From NCBI GenBank assembly GCA_019614645.1, contig JABWDB010000018.1, positions 2,224,501 through 2,288,500 on the forward strand: DNA of 64,000 nt, read 5' to 3'. The DNA comes from Stratiolaelaps scimitus. Taxonomy: Eukaryota > Arthropoda > Arachnida > Mesostigmata > Laelapidae. The notes under the pieces are model-generated. The model ran no database searches, was not told the origin of the DNA, and worked only from the letters and a program-made list of their open reading frames with translations. A program made the position numbers and the translations under genes. This document shows positions 47,449 to 56,966 of the stretch, in pieces. The first letter of the stretch is position 1. Every line of letters begins with the position of its first letter.

Positions 47449-50125
47449 AATATATGGATGTAATGATTTTCAGGTCCACCATAATTGGTCAGGTTTTGTC
47501 CATCTGCATCTCTTTAATTGTTTAATGTAATGAATGACACCAGGTAGAAGAGAATAGCGCAGCTAAACGATCTATGCAATCGTTTTTAAGTTCAGTCAGC
47601 AGTCACGCGAGTGTCACGCTCAGTCACGCAGCAAAACACCGTACGCCGTATCAAGTATTCATTTCGATCAGACGAACAGCATACGATAGACTCGAACAGG
47701 TATACTCAACTCGTTCCTGTCACATATATGTGCTGTATTATTCTATATAGGCGAAAATACATGTTGACATCCGGATGTATGTATTATATATAAATGCTAT
47801 ATCTTGCATCACCCTATCGTTCTATTTCATGTCGGACCTTAATTATGATTGTGCGTCTTAAAAAAATATGTACAATGGTCTCTGCATCTACTCCTCGACA
47901 AAAAGCATCGAATACGAATGACGAAGTATATAAATATACATACATGTCTACATATAATATACATATATATATATAGATATATACTTACTACGATATTGTT
48001 GTCTATTACGATGACATCTATACGATAACAATTGTTCACTTCAGTCGTCCGCTTGTTTCGGCCACAGTTTAACAGTGAACACCCTCCCCCATCCCATGAA
48101 GCTCCCACCGGCTCCGTCTGGTGCTCGTCAACGACATACGTCAAATCTGACGGACGCCGAAACGCTCCGCCAGCAACCCCAAAAGCCAAGCGTATTGCAA
48201 ACGCTCTAGGCGCCATCGCCGGCGGGGTGTCCATCAAATCTTTCTACATCCACGTACAAACATTCGATGAACGAATCAACGAACGAATTGTCTCTGTGCT
48301 TCCCCCGTCCGGGCCGTGTGAGCGTTTATGTGAATATATGTCTGCGGCGCGTGATGTGTTTGATCGAGAATGATCATTATAGAAGATGTCAATTCGCGCC
48401 AGAGGGCAATCGGATCGGGAGACACGGTGACAATCCGTTCACTGGCATCATCAACAACATACACACACACACACACATATATGTATATATATATATACAC
48501 AGAACGAAGGGGAGGAGGGGAGAGAGACGGATTTACATCAAATATCGACTCGCGATCGAATTGCTTCGAAGGGAAGAGAGACTTTCAAATTTCCTCGTAT
48601 GTGCTGAAATACAGTTGTGTATGTTTGTGCATGTAAGCCATGTCTTGATATAGATGATGTATAGTAAGTGATTGTGGGATCGCCCGACTATCTCCTGATG
48701 TGTCCTTATCTATGTGTTTGTGTATGTGTGTTTGATAGATAGAGAGAGAGACAGAGAGAGCGAGAGAAAGAAATAATGAAAAAAAAAAACCTGAGCGCCT
48801 GAAGAAGTGTATCGCAGATATATTATTATATATATCGGCACACTGACGCAATCCGACGTAGACATATGATTGCATATACACACACCACAGCACACACACA
48901 GCGAGGGTTGGTAAACGTTTGTGACGTAAAATAACCGATGTAATCACGATTTAAATGGATCGTTTCTTGGCAAGGCGAGAGAGACTGGGGTGCCCAGTGA
49001 AAATGCCGCTACCTCGTCCGGTAACAGCGATAACTGTGATGCCAACCGATGTTCACGTGGACTGGACGTCGACCGGCCCTCCTTGTTTAGTTCAATGCCG
49101 AAGATACAGAGGCAGTTGGAGCAGTGCGGCGTTCATTCATGTTGTGAAAAAGAAAAAAAAACGAAGCTGCACTTTAACGGTTCACGCCTACGGCGTGGAA
49201 AACAAACACGCCCCGCGTACGTGTAAAAATGTGATGCCCCACATCTCCGGGGAGCAGCTGCCGCCAGCGGAATACACCGCGATGCAAAAGCTGCTCATAG
49301 CTACGAGGAGTTATGGGGGTGAGAAAATACTATAACTACTACAGCAACGACAACAAGAACAACCACAACAACAAGAACAACAACTAAAAGTAGTAGTGTT
49401 AGTCTACTGATTGTCAATTCTATAACATAAGAAACAGGTGGGACATAGGTGGGAAGACCTTTGGATGGCGAGAACCACGCTGACTGACTGACTGAGGTAG
49501 CTCTCCCTTAGCTTTGCTGATGTGAGCACGACAAGTCAACCTGTCGAACGCCTTGAAGTGGCATCATCGATCGTTATGCGGGTGACTGTTTGCGGGTGCG
49601 CGGGTGCTAATGTCACGTAGACGATGAGAAATGACAATGAAAACAATAATAATATAAAAAAAAACTGAACAAATCGAATATGTTAAATAGATGCCGCTAT
49701 TTCATCTAGCACTGACTGTATTTTATAGTATATACTTTGACTTTTGTCAAAATAGAATTGGGATTTTATGCTCGAGAGAGATAGAGAGAGAGAGAGAGAG
49801 AGACAGATTCTATGTGTCGATCGCGTATTGTGGCTCAGGTCGCCGGCGCTGTTAAACCCTGACTCGGCAGGTGGCAGAGGATGATCTACATATTTATGAG
49901 TGTGATTCCTGTCGAGCTTTCTGCTTGATGGCAGTCGTAGTATGATAATTGTCCAAGGATGATATTAAATAATAGTGATTATTGTCCGATTACTAAACAG
50001 GGCTCATTGGTGTTTGTAGCCATCAGCGGTTGGTCTGGACCATCACGGTTCGCACGAGGGAGAGAGGTGAGGATTTAGTTTCATTCACGACGGTCGTGGT
50101 TTTGCGAGGTGTGTGTGTGTGCGTG
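47449..50125. other. Unassigned AT-rich sequence
   Basis: AC/TA tracts lie at 48461-48497, GA tracts at about 48737-48770 and 49775-49802, and a CTGA repeat near 49481-49496. Frames of 110-130 codons occur but are not supported by domains or splice boundaries. Confidence 0.35.
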
Positions 50126-50890
50126 TCAACTCATGACGACTAACACAGTTCGTACCCTGTAACTGCTTCTCTTCTCGTTCAACGTCATCGGCTGTATGTC
50201 ACTCGAATCCTTCATCATTCGAATCCCGGAACATTGGACGTGATGCAGTGAGTGAACTTTGACTGGGTATACATATTTATTTAAGAGAATATCAGCGACA
50301 AACGAACTATTATTAGTTAAGAGTTGCTCAACTGGTTCATTCGAATCGGTGTCAATCAAGACTGCCGAAAAGCTACAGCTTTCAATGAACGGCAAAATAC
50401 ACACGGCTTGTATGGGGCGGGTGGCAAATATTGAATATATATTTGAGCATGTTAGCTCCACTGTTATCGTAGGTGGCTTGTCGATTCATTAGAGACGAGC
50501 ACATAGTTGACGCGTAGGCTGATCGGTGGTGGCGATTGTATTATTGTCCACGCAAAATTCCCACTCATCATACGAGATTGTCGTCTGATCAACCCGTTCT
50601 CCCCCTATGGTATTTTGCGTCTGAGATGCTGAGAACGTTCCGAGATGTTGGTGAACGACAGCCGTTTGTCGGTCGGCTTTTGAAATGCCGCTGACCGCTT
50701 CCGTCAGTGATTGGCAATCAATGCCGGCTATTGGTGCAAGCACGTTCCAAATCGACTCTTCAATCTCGCGGCGAAGAAATGCCAAATCTTTGTCTTTTGC
50801 GTACCAATTCAAGCAGCAATCCATGTGCTTGCTTTTCTCATGCGACAGGCCATGTGTGGTGTTTATTGGGGGCAACTTTTGACTCGTTCA
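50126..50890 (-). pseudogene. Two in-frame ORFs separated by adjacent TAA TGA stops; possible relic gene
   Basis: On the minus strand one frame is open from 50890 to TAA-TGA at about 50486-50491, then open again in the same frame to 50126. That is about 250 codons interrupted only by two adjacent stops. The first half is hydrophilic (LAFLRREIEESIWNVL, then many Gln/Thr and a DEWEFCVDNN segment). The second contains CILPFIESCSFSAVLIDTD and KVHSLHHVQC. The first ATG in the first half is near 50824. No intron removing the stops was found. Forward frames of 65-82 codons also occur here, so the region is stop-poor on both strands and chance cannot be excluded. No family was recognised. Confidence 0.27.
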
Positions 50891-51058
50891 CTCGAGTTTA
50901 AACACGCGTTTATGTCCTTTATCGAGCTATCCATACTATGGGATAAAGAGCAATCTTGATCTTGAGATATCGTTTTAGCCGTGTGCGGTTTACGTGGAAC
51001 ATAGAATTCGCCTAAAGAAACCCTTTACTAGTCTTCTGAACTAGATGCTGCATTTATA

Positions 51059-51061
<3 letters not shown>

Positions 51062-51115
<54 letters not shown>

Positions 51116-51117
51116 GT
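51062..51117. repeat. (TA)n microsatellite, long
   Basis: TA tract with two TG interruptions, 56 bases. Confidence 0.92.
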
Positions 51118-52494
51118 ATAATAGTGTGTGCATTATAGGACAATCGCGGAAGATAGGTGTTGTATACAAAAGAAACCTTATTGTTGGATGTCTCGTAAAA
51201 TGGCAACGCTAAAAGTCGATCAAAAGTTAATTGCTAATGAATCTAGCCCATCATGAATCTAATCTAACGAGATTGAGTCTTGCCTGCGGTGGGCCGAAAT
51301 CATCACTTCTGCATAGAATACTGGTCACAGAGCGTATTGACATTGAATCAAACGAGACACTGCAAATTTCGCCGTCGAATTTCGCCACCTATTGACTAAT
51401 AATAGTTAATTGGCACTTGTTAAATACCAGTTGTATCTACAAGAGCTAGCACCATTGTGGACACAACGCTGGCCGATCACAGTCAAGAAACCACGCAGGG
51501 TGTTGATGTGTAAGCAATGTAAATATTGTACCTCATCCAATAACTACCACGAAAATAGACCTCGATTTTGACCACTCGAACGACAGAACTCTGCGTTAGT
51601 GAGAAGATGTTGCTACATGTCTCCCGTTGCATAGACGTGTGTTTCTTTAGCCTGCCTTGCGATTGACTTGATTGATTGACCTTTAAGTGCAGGAATGACT
51701 GCCTCGTTTGCTTTAATTATCAGCACACGTTATATGCATACTATCTCCATGGATAATGAATGCAAATGACTCAGTTCTAGTTGAATGCGAAGGTCATGCG
51801 CTATACATATGCGTCCGCGCATGTACTCAAAGACAAAACAGGATACGGTGACATTTTTGATGATGATGACGAGAACACATATCGAGATTCTATGATCGTC
51901 CGTTTTATGATAGTTACGACATGCAGCTAACCAATTTTTGTTAACAAATCTATTTGCAGTACTATTTTGCTACGTTCAACTAATCCACACACAAAAAACA
52001 CACACAGCTTAGTTGTGCTGGCTGCTGTGCTGATTGCACAGCGATTGATCGTCGTCGTCGTCGCCATCATCGGAAGGCTACCACATCGCGGGAGCTTATT
52101 ATGGCGGCCAATGTCCGCCGTTTGAGCCTTCGTTGCCAACACCTCTGCACTGTTTACCCTGTCGAATGCAGCCGAATGTGAATGCCGCTGTGTGAACAGC
52201 ATTATCAGCATGGCATCGCCATCAAACGTCGACTCCAACCGCCCCCGCAACTCATGCCCCTAACCTGAGCTGGCTATGCGTCTCCGTGTGTGCGCCCTTG
52301 TGATGCGGTCGTCACTTACGACGAAAAAAAAAAACCAACAACAGTCCAGCCGAGCCAAGCCGAGCTAAGCTGAGCTAAGCATACCGCCACAACGGCAACT
52401 GACATAACCCAGCGTCGCCCCGACTTTCTCTCGAGTGCTCCCAAACCGCCCACGGCTAGCGGGCTCGCGATGCTCCGACCGTCCAACATTTTAT

Positions 52495-52575
52495 AACAAC
52501 AACAACAACAACAGCAACCACTACAACAACAGCAACCACCACCACCACAACAACAGCAACAACAACAACAACAAA
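52495..52575. repeat. CAA/CAG/CCA trinucleotide block
   Basis: About 27 trinucleotide units, mostly CAA with CAG and CCA. Frames through it read as Asn/His/Gln or, on the other strand, Val/Cys/Gly runs. Confidence 0.9.
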
Positions 52576-53214
52576 TGCACAACGAGAAGAAGAGACGGTC
52601 TGTCCGCACACATCATAATCTGAAAAGTTCCCACCGATAAAGTGGGGTTCCTCCCGGCGGCGGAATTGAAAGAAAGACCGAAAAAAAAAAATCACCTCTT
52701 TGTTATGAGCGCTACGCCCCGAACAATGTATCCATGCTGTTATTAGTCCCTTACTTAACAAGAGAACGGCAATGGCCGAGCCACCGCGCGAAATTGCCGA
52801 ACTTCATTGAAGCCACACGACGTTCGGACGCGGATACGGTCAAGCGTGAAAGATGCGCAAATTCGACATTGCCATATAGGGAAGAGGTGGCCTTTCCAGC
52901 GACTTTTTCATTCAGCGATCCATCCAATCTAGCTATCAAGTGAGAATAGTCAAATAGTTCGTTTGTGTTCTTAGTGCTAATGTTATATGTATTGCGTAAT
53001 GGGTCCGTTACACAACGCTTATATGTACGTTATTAGGGGCATAATGCATTATATTATATATGAGCGTGAGCGTCATAGAACAATGTGAGACAGTTGAGAT
53101 TTGCGAGTGCAATCGTATTTTGATATTGCATTAAAACAGAGGCATTAAGACTTTGATGCACAAAACTCAATGCTCAATCGTGACACAAGCCAGTACGTGG
53201 TAACAGATTAATAA

Positions 53215-53216
<2 letters not shown>

Positions 53217-53252
<36 letters not shown>
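53217..53252. repeat. (TA)n microsatellite
   Basis: Uninterrupted TA tract of about 36 bases. Confidence 0.92.
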
Positions 53253-53256
<4 letters not shown>

Positions 53257-54375
53257 GGGACCGATATAGAGGAAAGGCACTCCAATACCTGTCCAAGCTC
53301 TGTGCGAGCTCTGCGTAGTACGCCGATACTGCCGTTGTAACGCGCACCGTTCTGCCTCCCATAACTGCTTGCAACGAGAGGCCAGAGGATTTGTCCTTGC
53401 TAGCCCTTATCGTATGGCGTAATAATCAATGTAGCCATTTTTTCGCCGGCAGTCTCTAGCTAGGCGCAGCAAGTAATGCAGGAACCATGTCACCAATACA
53501 GTGGCAATGTCTAAGAACCGGTGGACTCTGTAGGCGAACGGCGGGGGTGGTGACCAACCCTCGAGCTCAAACCCTATGGACCGCAACACCCTCGCGGAAA
53601 AATACTGTATAGCCACTTCGAGGGGGTTCACAAGAGGAGCAGCAAGGGAAGCTGACGCTATATCGATATCACTGGTGTATAATATAGTGCAGCCTATTAT
53701 GTAGAGAATAGTGCGGACGCAACTCTTCACACAGGTTCCTGTAATCGACTTGTTACGTTCGCCTGAGGTGCGAAACACGCCGCCCTGTCCCATATTAGAC
53801 TCCAATGCGGGATAGCGGGGGGCAATCACGCCCAAGGAACTATGGCATATGCTTCGATTGGACAAATCTACTGCTGGCCAGCGTCGAGTGGATGCGTTGC
53901 ATGGCGGGAATTTGCAATCCGTTTTTAGCGTCCAACGTGTGCCGAGGACCAAGAACGAGGTTTCTTTTTTCTCGCTGTTCTTGCTGACTACGTCTTGAAC
54001 ATTGCTGGTGCCAGCTAACGCCCCAGCCGAGACCTCTGGGAGTAATGCTTGCTGCGACGAAAGCCCAACAGGACTGCGGAAAGCCTAGTCTAGCATGCTG
54101 TCCTACATGGCTTCCACTGGCAGGACTGCTTGCTACTCGTGACTCTCTTTTCCTTTATCCAGAGGCCATCGGATGGATAAAGCCCGAAGCGGCCCAAAGC
54201 TAGAGACAGTTCTTCCGAGCCGAGGGGCGCACTGTCCCCGTCCAAGCAGTGGGAAGCCCGGGGAACGGGACGTGAGAAGGGAGGGAGTGTTGTAGAAGCC
54301 TTAAATCCAACAGTTCCGAGGAGCGTATGCCAGGCCTCGTAGATCCAGTGCAAGTTTATAACTCTTCGAGACCCC
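53253..54375. other. Long open frames on the minus strand, not assigned
   Basis: A 181-codon minus frame at 53407-53952 and a 100-codon minus frame at 54090-54392 lie in different phases. The first has hydrophobic stretches (RTILYIIGCTILYTSDIDIA and DIATVLVTWFLHYLL). Neither has a domain I recognise, and no splice pair joining them was found. They could be a decayed gene or chance open sequence. Confidence 0.22.
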
Positions 54376-54663
54376 TTGTCGTTGGCCTTCAAAGGGACTC
54401 TGCTTCAGCTATGTCTTGTGCTGTCAGCTAGCGCCGCGACTGCTCCAGACTGCGTTCTCCCTGACAGTATGTACAATATATGCCACCAGGACGTCACCGG
54501 GACTATGCCGATCGCAAGCTTTGTTGTCGCACCCTGTTGTTACCGCACTTTCGAACACAAACATAAAGTATATGCGATGGTCGCGGGTTTATACACAGCA
54601 GCTCTCAAGTTGCTACAACTTATTTGCTGTATGGCGAACGGAAAATCTCCCATAAAGAAGTAA
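54376..54663 (+). CDS. Weak candidate exon with a signal-peptide-like start
   Basis: The frame is open from 54343 to TAA at 54661-54663. It begins with a hydrophobic run (LLQLCLVLSASAATA) that looks like a secretion signal, followed by a Cys-containing segment (PDCVLPDSMYNICHQD) and further Cys pairs. No ATG precedes the hydrophobic run in this frame, so a start codon would have to lie in an upstream exon; an acceptor-like ATCCAG lies at 54343-54348. No family was recognised. Confidence 0.18.
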   Translation: MSLAFKGTLLQLCLVLSASAATAPDCVLPDSMYNICHQDVTGTMPIASFVVAPCCYRTFEHKHKVYAMVAGLYTAALKLLQLICCMANGKSPIKK

Positions 54664-55688
54664 CTGAATCAGAGCTTTATGGTGTTCGGTGGGCGCTTTT
54701 TTTACACTTCTGATCTGTCAGAAGGAACCTATTCATGTCATACCTCGTGGTGACTGAGTACAAAACAAAAAAAAACAATCTATAAACAGAAGCAGACAGA
54801 CAACCCGTTATTTAACAAGTGTCTTTTTGGCGGACAGCCCTGAAATGGGCAGCTCTCGCTCTTCGTCCTGTGGATTTCGCTTGAATGGTTGAACGAAACG
54901 TGAGATTCAAGTGGGCTCCCACTATTTGGCATGGACTCTAACGGGTATATTATAGATGCGTTATATGCAACGACTCGTTTGTCTCCACCGGTGTGGCCCA
55001 AGTTGGAATTGACCATGGCTGACGAGTGGACAGCAGACCCCGGAGACTCAACGACAGTTCACCGAAAGTAGCTCCCCACCGTTTCGACACGGCCCCTCGT
55101 GTTCAGCAAAGTCAAGTTTAACGTGCCTGACCAGCTACACTGTGAATTTCGTACTGAGCAAACAGAAAGTGTGGGCCGATTCGTAGTGACTAGGTCACAA
55201 AAGTCAAACTTGGTTCTTAGAGGGAGGACGGCTAGTCCTCTGACTTTGCTGACGTGCTCCGACTCCTTTTTCGAGGGCAGAGGCAAGAACTCGTTTTAAG
55301 TTGGAGACCCTCGCAGATTCCCGATTGAATTAATCTCCTGCAATTCACAGACACGGTTAGGCTCCTTTGCGATTGGAGATAAGCTGAGGTACGGTCTGCA
55401 TAGGAAGTCAGCAGGTCGAGTGCGGCACCTGTAATTCGATGGGGAGAATAGCAGCCGTCGTCGTGGGTGTTCGCTTTGTATCCGTTGATGAACTTTGCGA
55501 AGTTGCTTTCATATCTAGTGAACTGATGTAGTTTTATATGGTATTCTCGAAAACATAGTCCTCGTTTTTCTACTCAGCGAATTGTCTTCAAAAGAAAATT
55601 GGGCAGAGGGGTGTTGGTATCAGTCCTCTTCGAAAGAAAAGGGGAGTATTTATTGAAAGTGTTTCCTATCTCTCTTTCTCTCTCTCTC
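54664..55688. other. Unassigned sequence
   Basis: No gene is seen. A CT tract ends at 55688 next to the left TA flank of the MITE. Confidence 0.4.
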
Positions 55689-55690
55689 TA
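55689..55690. repeat. TA flank, left (target-site duplication)
   Basis: TA directly precedes the left inverted repeat, and another TA at 55938-55939 directly follows the right one. Confidence 0.7.
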
Positions 55691-55937
55691 GAAAATTGTG
55701 ACGGAACCTGAAGAATCGCCGGAGTCGCATTGCCAACAGAAGTTGTTGACAGTGTGATGTAACTGCGCTGGTTAACACACGGTCATCGATGTGGAAATGA
55801 TTAACCACTAATATATATATATATATATATATAGTGGTTAATCATTGGTGTATTAACCAGAGCAGTTACATCACACTATCAACAACTTCTGTTGCAAATG
55901 CGACTCCGGCGATTTTTCAGGTTCCGTCACAATTTTC
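55691..55937. mobile_element. Foldback MITE with long inverted repeats and a (TA)n centre
   Basis: The left arm (55691 to about 55809) and the right arm (about 55832 to 55937) are reverse complements over roughly 105 aligned bases with few mismatches. The main difference is about 14 extra bases in the left arm near 55778-55797. The termini are GAAAATTGTGAC and its complement, flanked by TA on both sides. TA duplication points to the Tc1/mariner superfamily. The element has no coding capacity; its centre is a (TA)n tract. The low divergence between arms suggests a fairly young insertion, or conversion between the arms. If transcribed it would form a long double-stranded hairpin. Confidence 0.88.
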
Positions 55938-55939
55938 TA
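55938..55939. repeat. TA flank, right (target-site duplication)
   Basis: Matches the TA at 55689-55690. Confidence 0.7.
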
Positions 55940-56188
55940 TAATAGAGTGCTTTGGGAAAAGTCATCAACCGTCTTCATCACTGTACATAGATACGCTTTA
56001 TAAAAAAATCTAATACGAAACACGTGGCCGACGTTTTTCGAGTGAGTGCGGTGGCTTAAGAGCGACTTCGTTCTTTAATATTTAATGATCATATTCATTA
56101 CATTTAATTGGCAAAATGCGATCTCCCGCTTTCTGGATAAAGTATTCAATGCAGGTTCAAGTGAACAAAACATCCACGTCAGGGCATA
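55940..56188. other. Spacer between MITE and LINE
   Basis: No feature recognised. Confidence 0.4.
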
Positions 56189-56746
56189 GCAGAGCCCCAG
56201 GGTGCTTTGTTCTATAAATGTTATGCTGTTATCGCATCACTTCGCCGTCTTAGGGAAGTTGGGGTGCCCGTCGCTGGGCTACTTCTAATCTACAAAATGC
56301 TCCTAATTCCATTGCTATGCTACGGTATCACAATCTGGGGTGGCGGCTTCAGAGACACGCTTCGCCGGGGTGAAATCATTCAGAATGATGCTCTGAGAGC
56401 TGTGTTCGGCCGCCGTCGTAGGGACTCTGTTGCCGATGTGTTTCAACAGTTTGACCTGCTTTGCCTCAAGGACATAGCCACCTTTCAGACTGCTCTCCTT
56501 GCATTCAAAACATGCAGTGGTAAGATACCAGCCGACATTTCCTTCTCTATCACGATGGTGAGGAAGCGTTCGACCCGTCGCCCAACCACCTTTGAGGTGC
56601 CATTTACTGTCAAAGAGTCCAGCCGCCAAGCTCTGGCTTACCGTCTACCGGTCGTCTGGGGCTCGCTCCCTCGTGAGCTTCGTTCCCTCACTTCAGCTAA
56701 AAAGTTTGCAAGTGAGGCAAAAAAGTTCCTTGCGGGAAGGGTTTAA
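56189..56746 (+). pseudogene. LINE ORF2 C-terminal fragment (post-RT domain)
   Basis: About 185 codons are open to TAA at 56744-56746. The peptide reads ...LRRLREVGVPVAGLLLIYKM, then LIPLLCYGITIWGG, then a basic FGRRRRDS segment, LLCLKDIATFQTALLAFKT and SGKIPADIS. The order of Y-K-x-L-L-x-P-x-x-x-Y-G-I-x-x-W-G, an arginine-rich segment, and L-D-I-x-x-F-Q-x-A-L-x-x-x-K is typical of the thumb/post-RT region of CR1, L2 and jockey elements. The catalytic YADD box and endonuclease lie upstream in full-length elements and are absent here. No internal stop or frameshift is seen, so the copy may be fairly young. Confidence 0.85.
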
Positions 56747-56797
56747 AATGTGAATATAATTACAATTGTATATTTCAGATCCTGGTTACGATATGTC

Positions 56798-56875
56798 TCA
56801 GACTATCCTGACCACGTTGTAAGTCAGATTGTCCTGACCGTTTTATAAGTCAGATTATTCTGACCTTGTTGTATA
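56798..56875. repeat. Three tandem 26-bp repeats in the LINE 3' UTR
   Basis: Copies at 56798-56823, 56824-56849 and 56850-56875 share a TCAGA..NTNCTGACC..GTT core with several differences each. Confidence 0.8.
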
Positions 56876-56966
56876 TACACCTTTTATTCAAATTTTTTTT
56901 TGCGAGAACTTAAGCATTGTGAAACTGCAGTTCCGAAAATAAACCACTAATGAAATGAAATGAAAT

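Larger units (their letters stand above)
50891..53216. other. Unassigned sequence with TA and CAA tracts
   Basis: A (TA)n block lies at 51062-51117 and a CAA/CAG block at 52495-52575. Frames at 51927-52761 depend on the low-complexity tracts. No gene is called. Confidence 0.35.
56189..56966 (+). mobile_element. 5'-truncated CR1/L2-like LINE
   Basis: The element begins within the C-terminal part of the reverse-transcriptase polyprotein, continues through the stop at 56744-56746 and a 3' untranslated region, and ends in an ATGAA simple repeat (56949-56966). The 3' untranslated region has three tandem 26-base copies (56798-56875). Loss of the 5' part is usual for LINEs. Its terminal GAGAACTTAAGCATT...CAGTTCCGAAAATAAAC is shared with the elements at 44583-44672 and, in part, 47331-47448. 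It cannot move on its own because the endonuclease and catalytic domain are missing. Confidence 0.85.

Noticed and set aside
53407..53952. 181-codon minus-strand frame considered as a transposon ORF
   Set aside because: No reverse transcriptase, transposase or integrase motif could be found in it.
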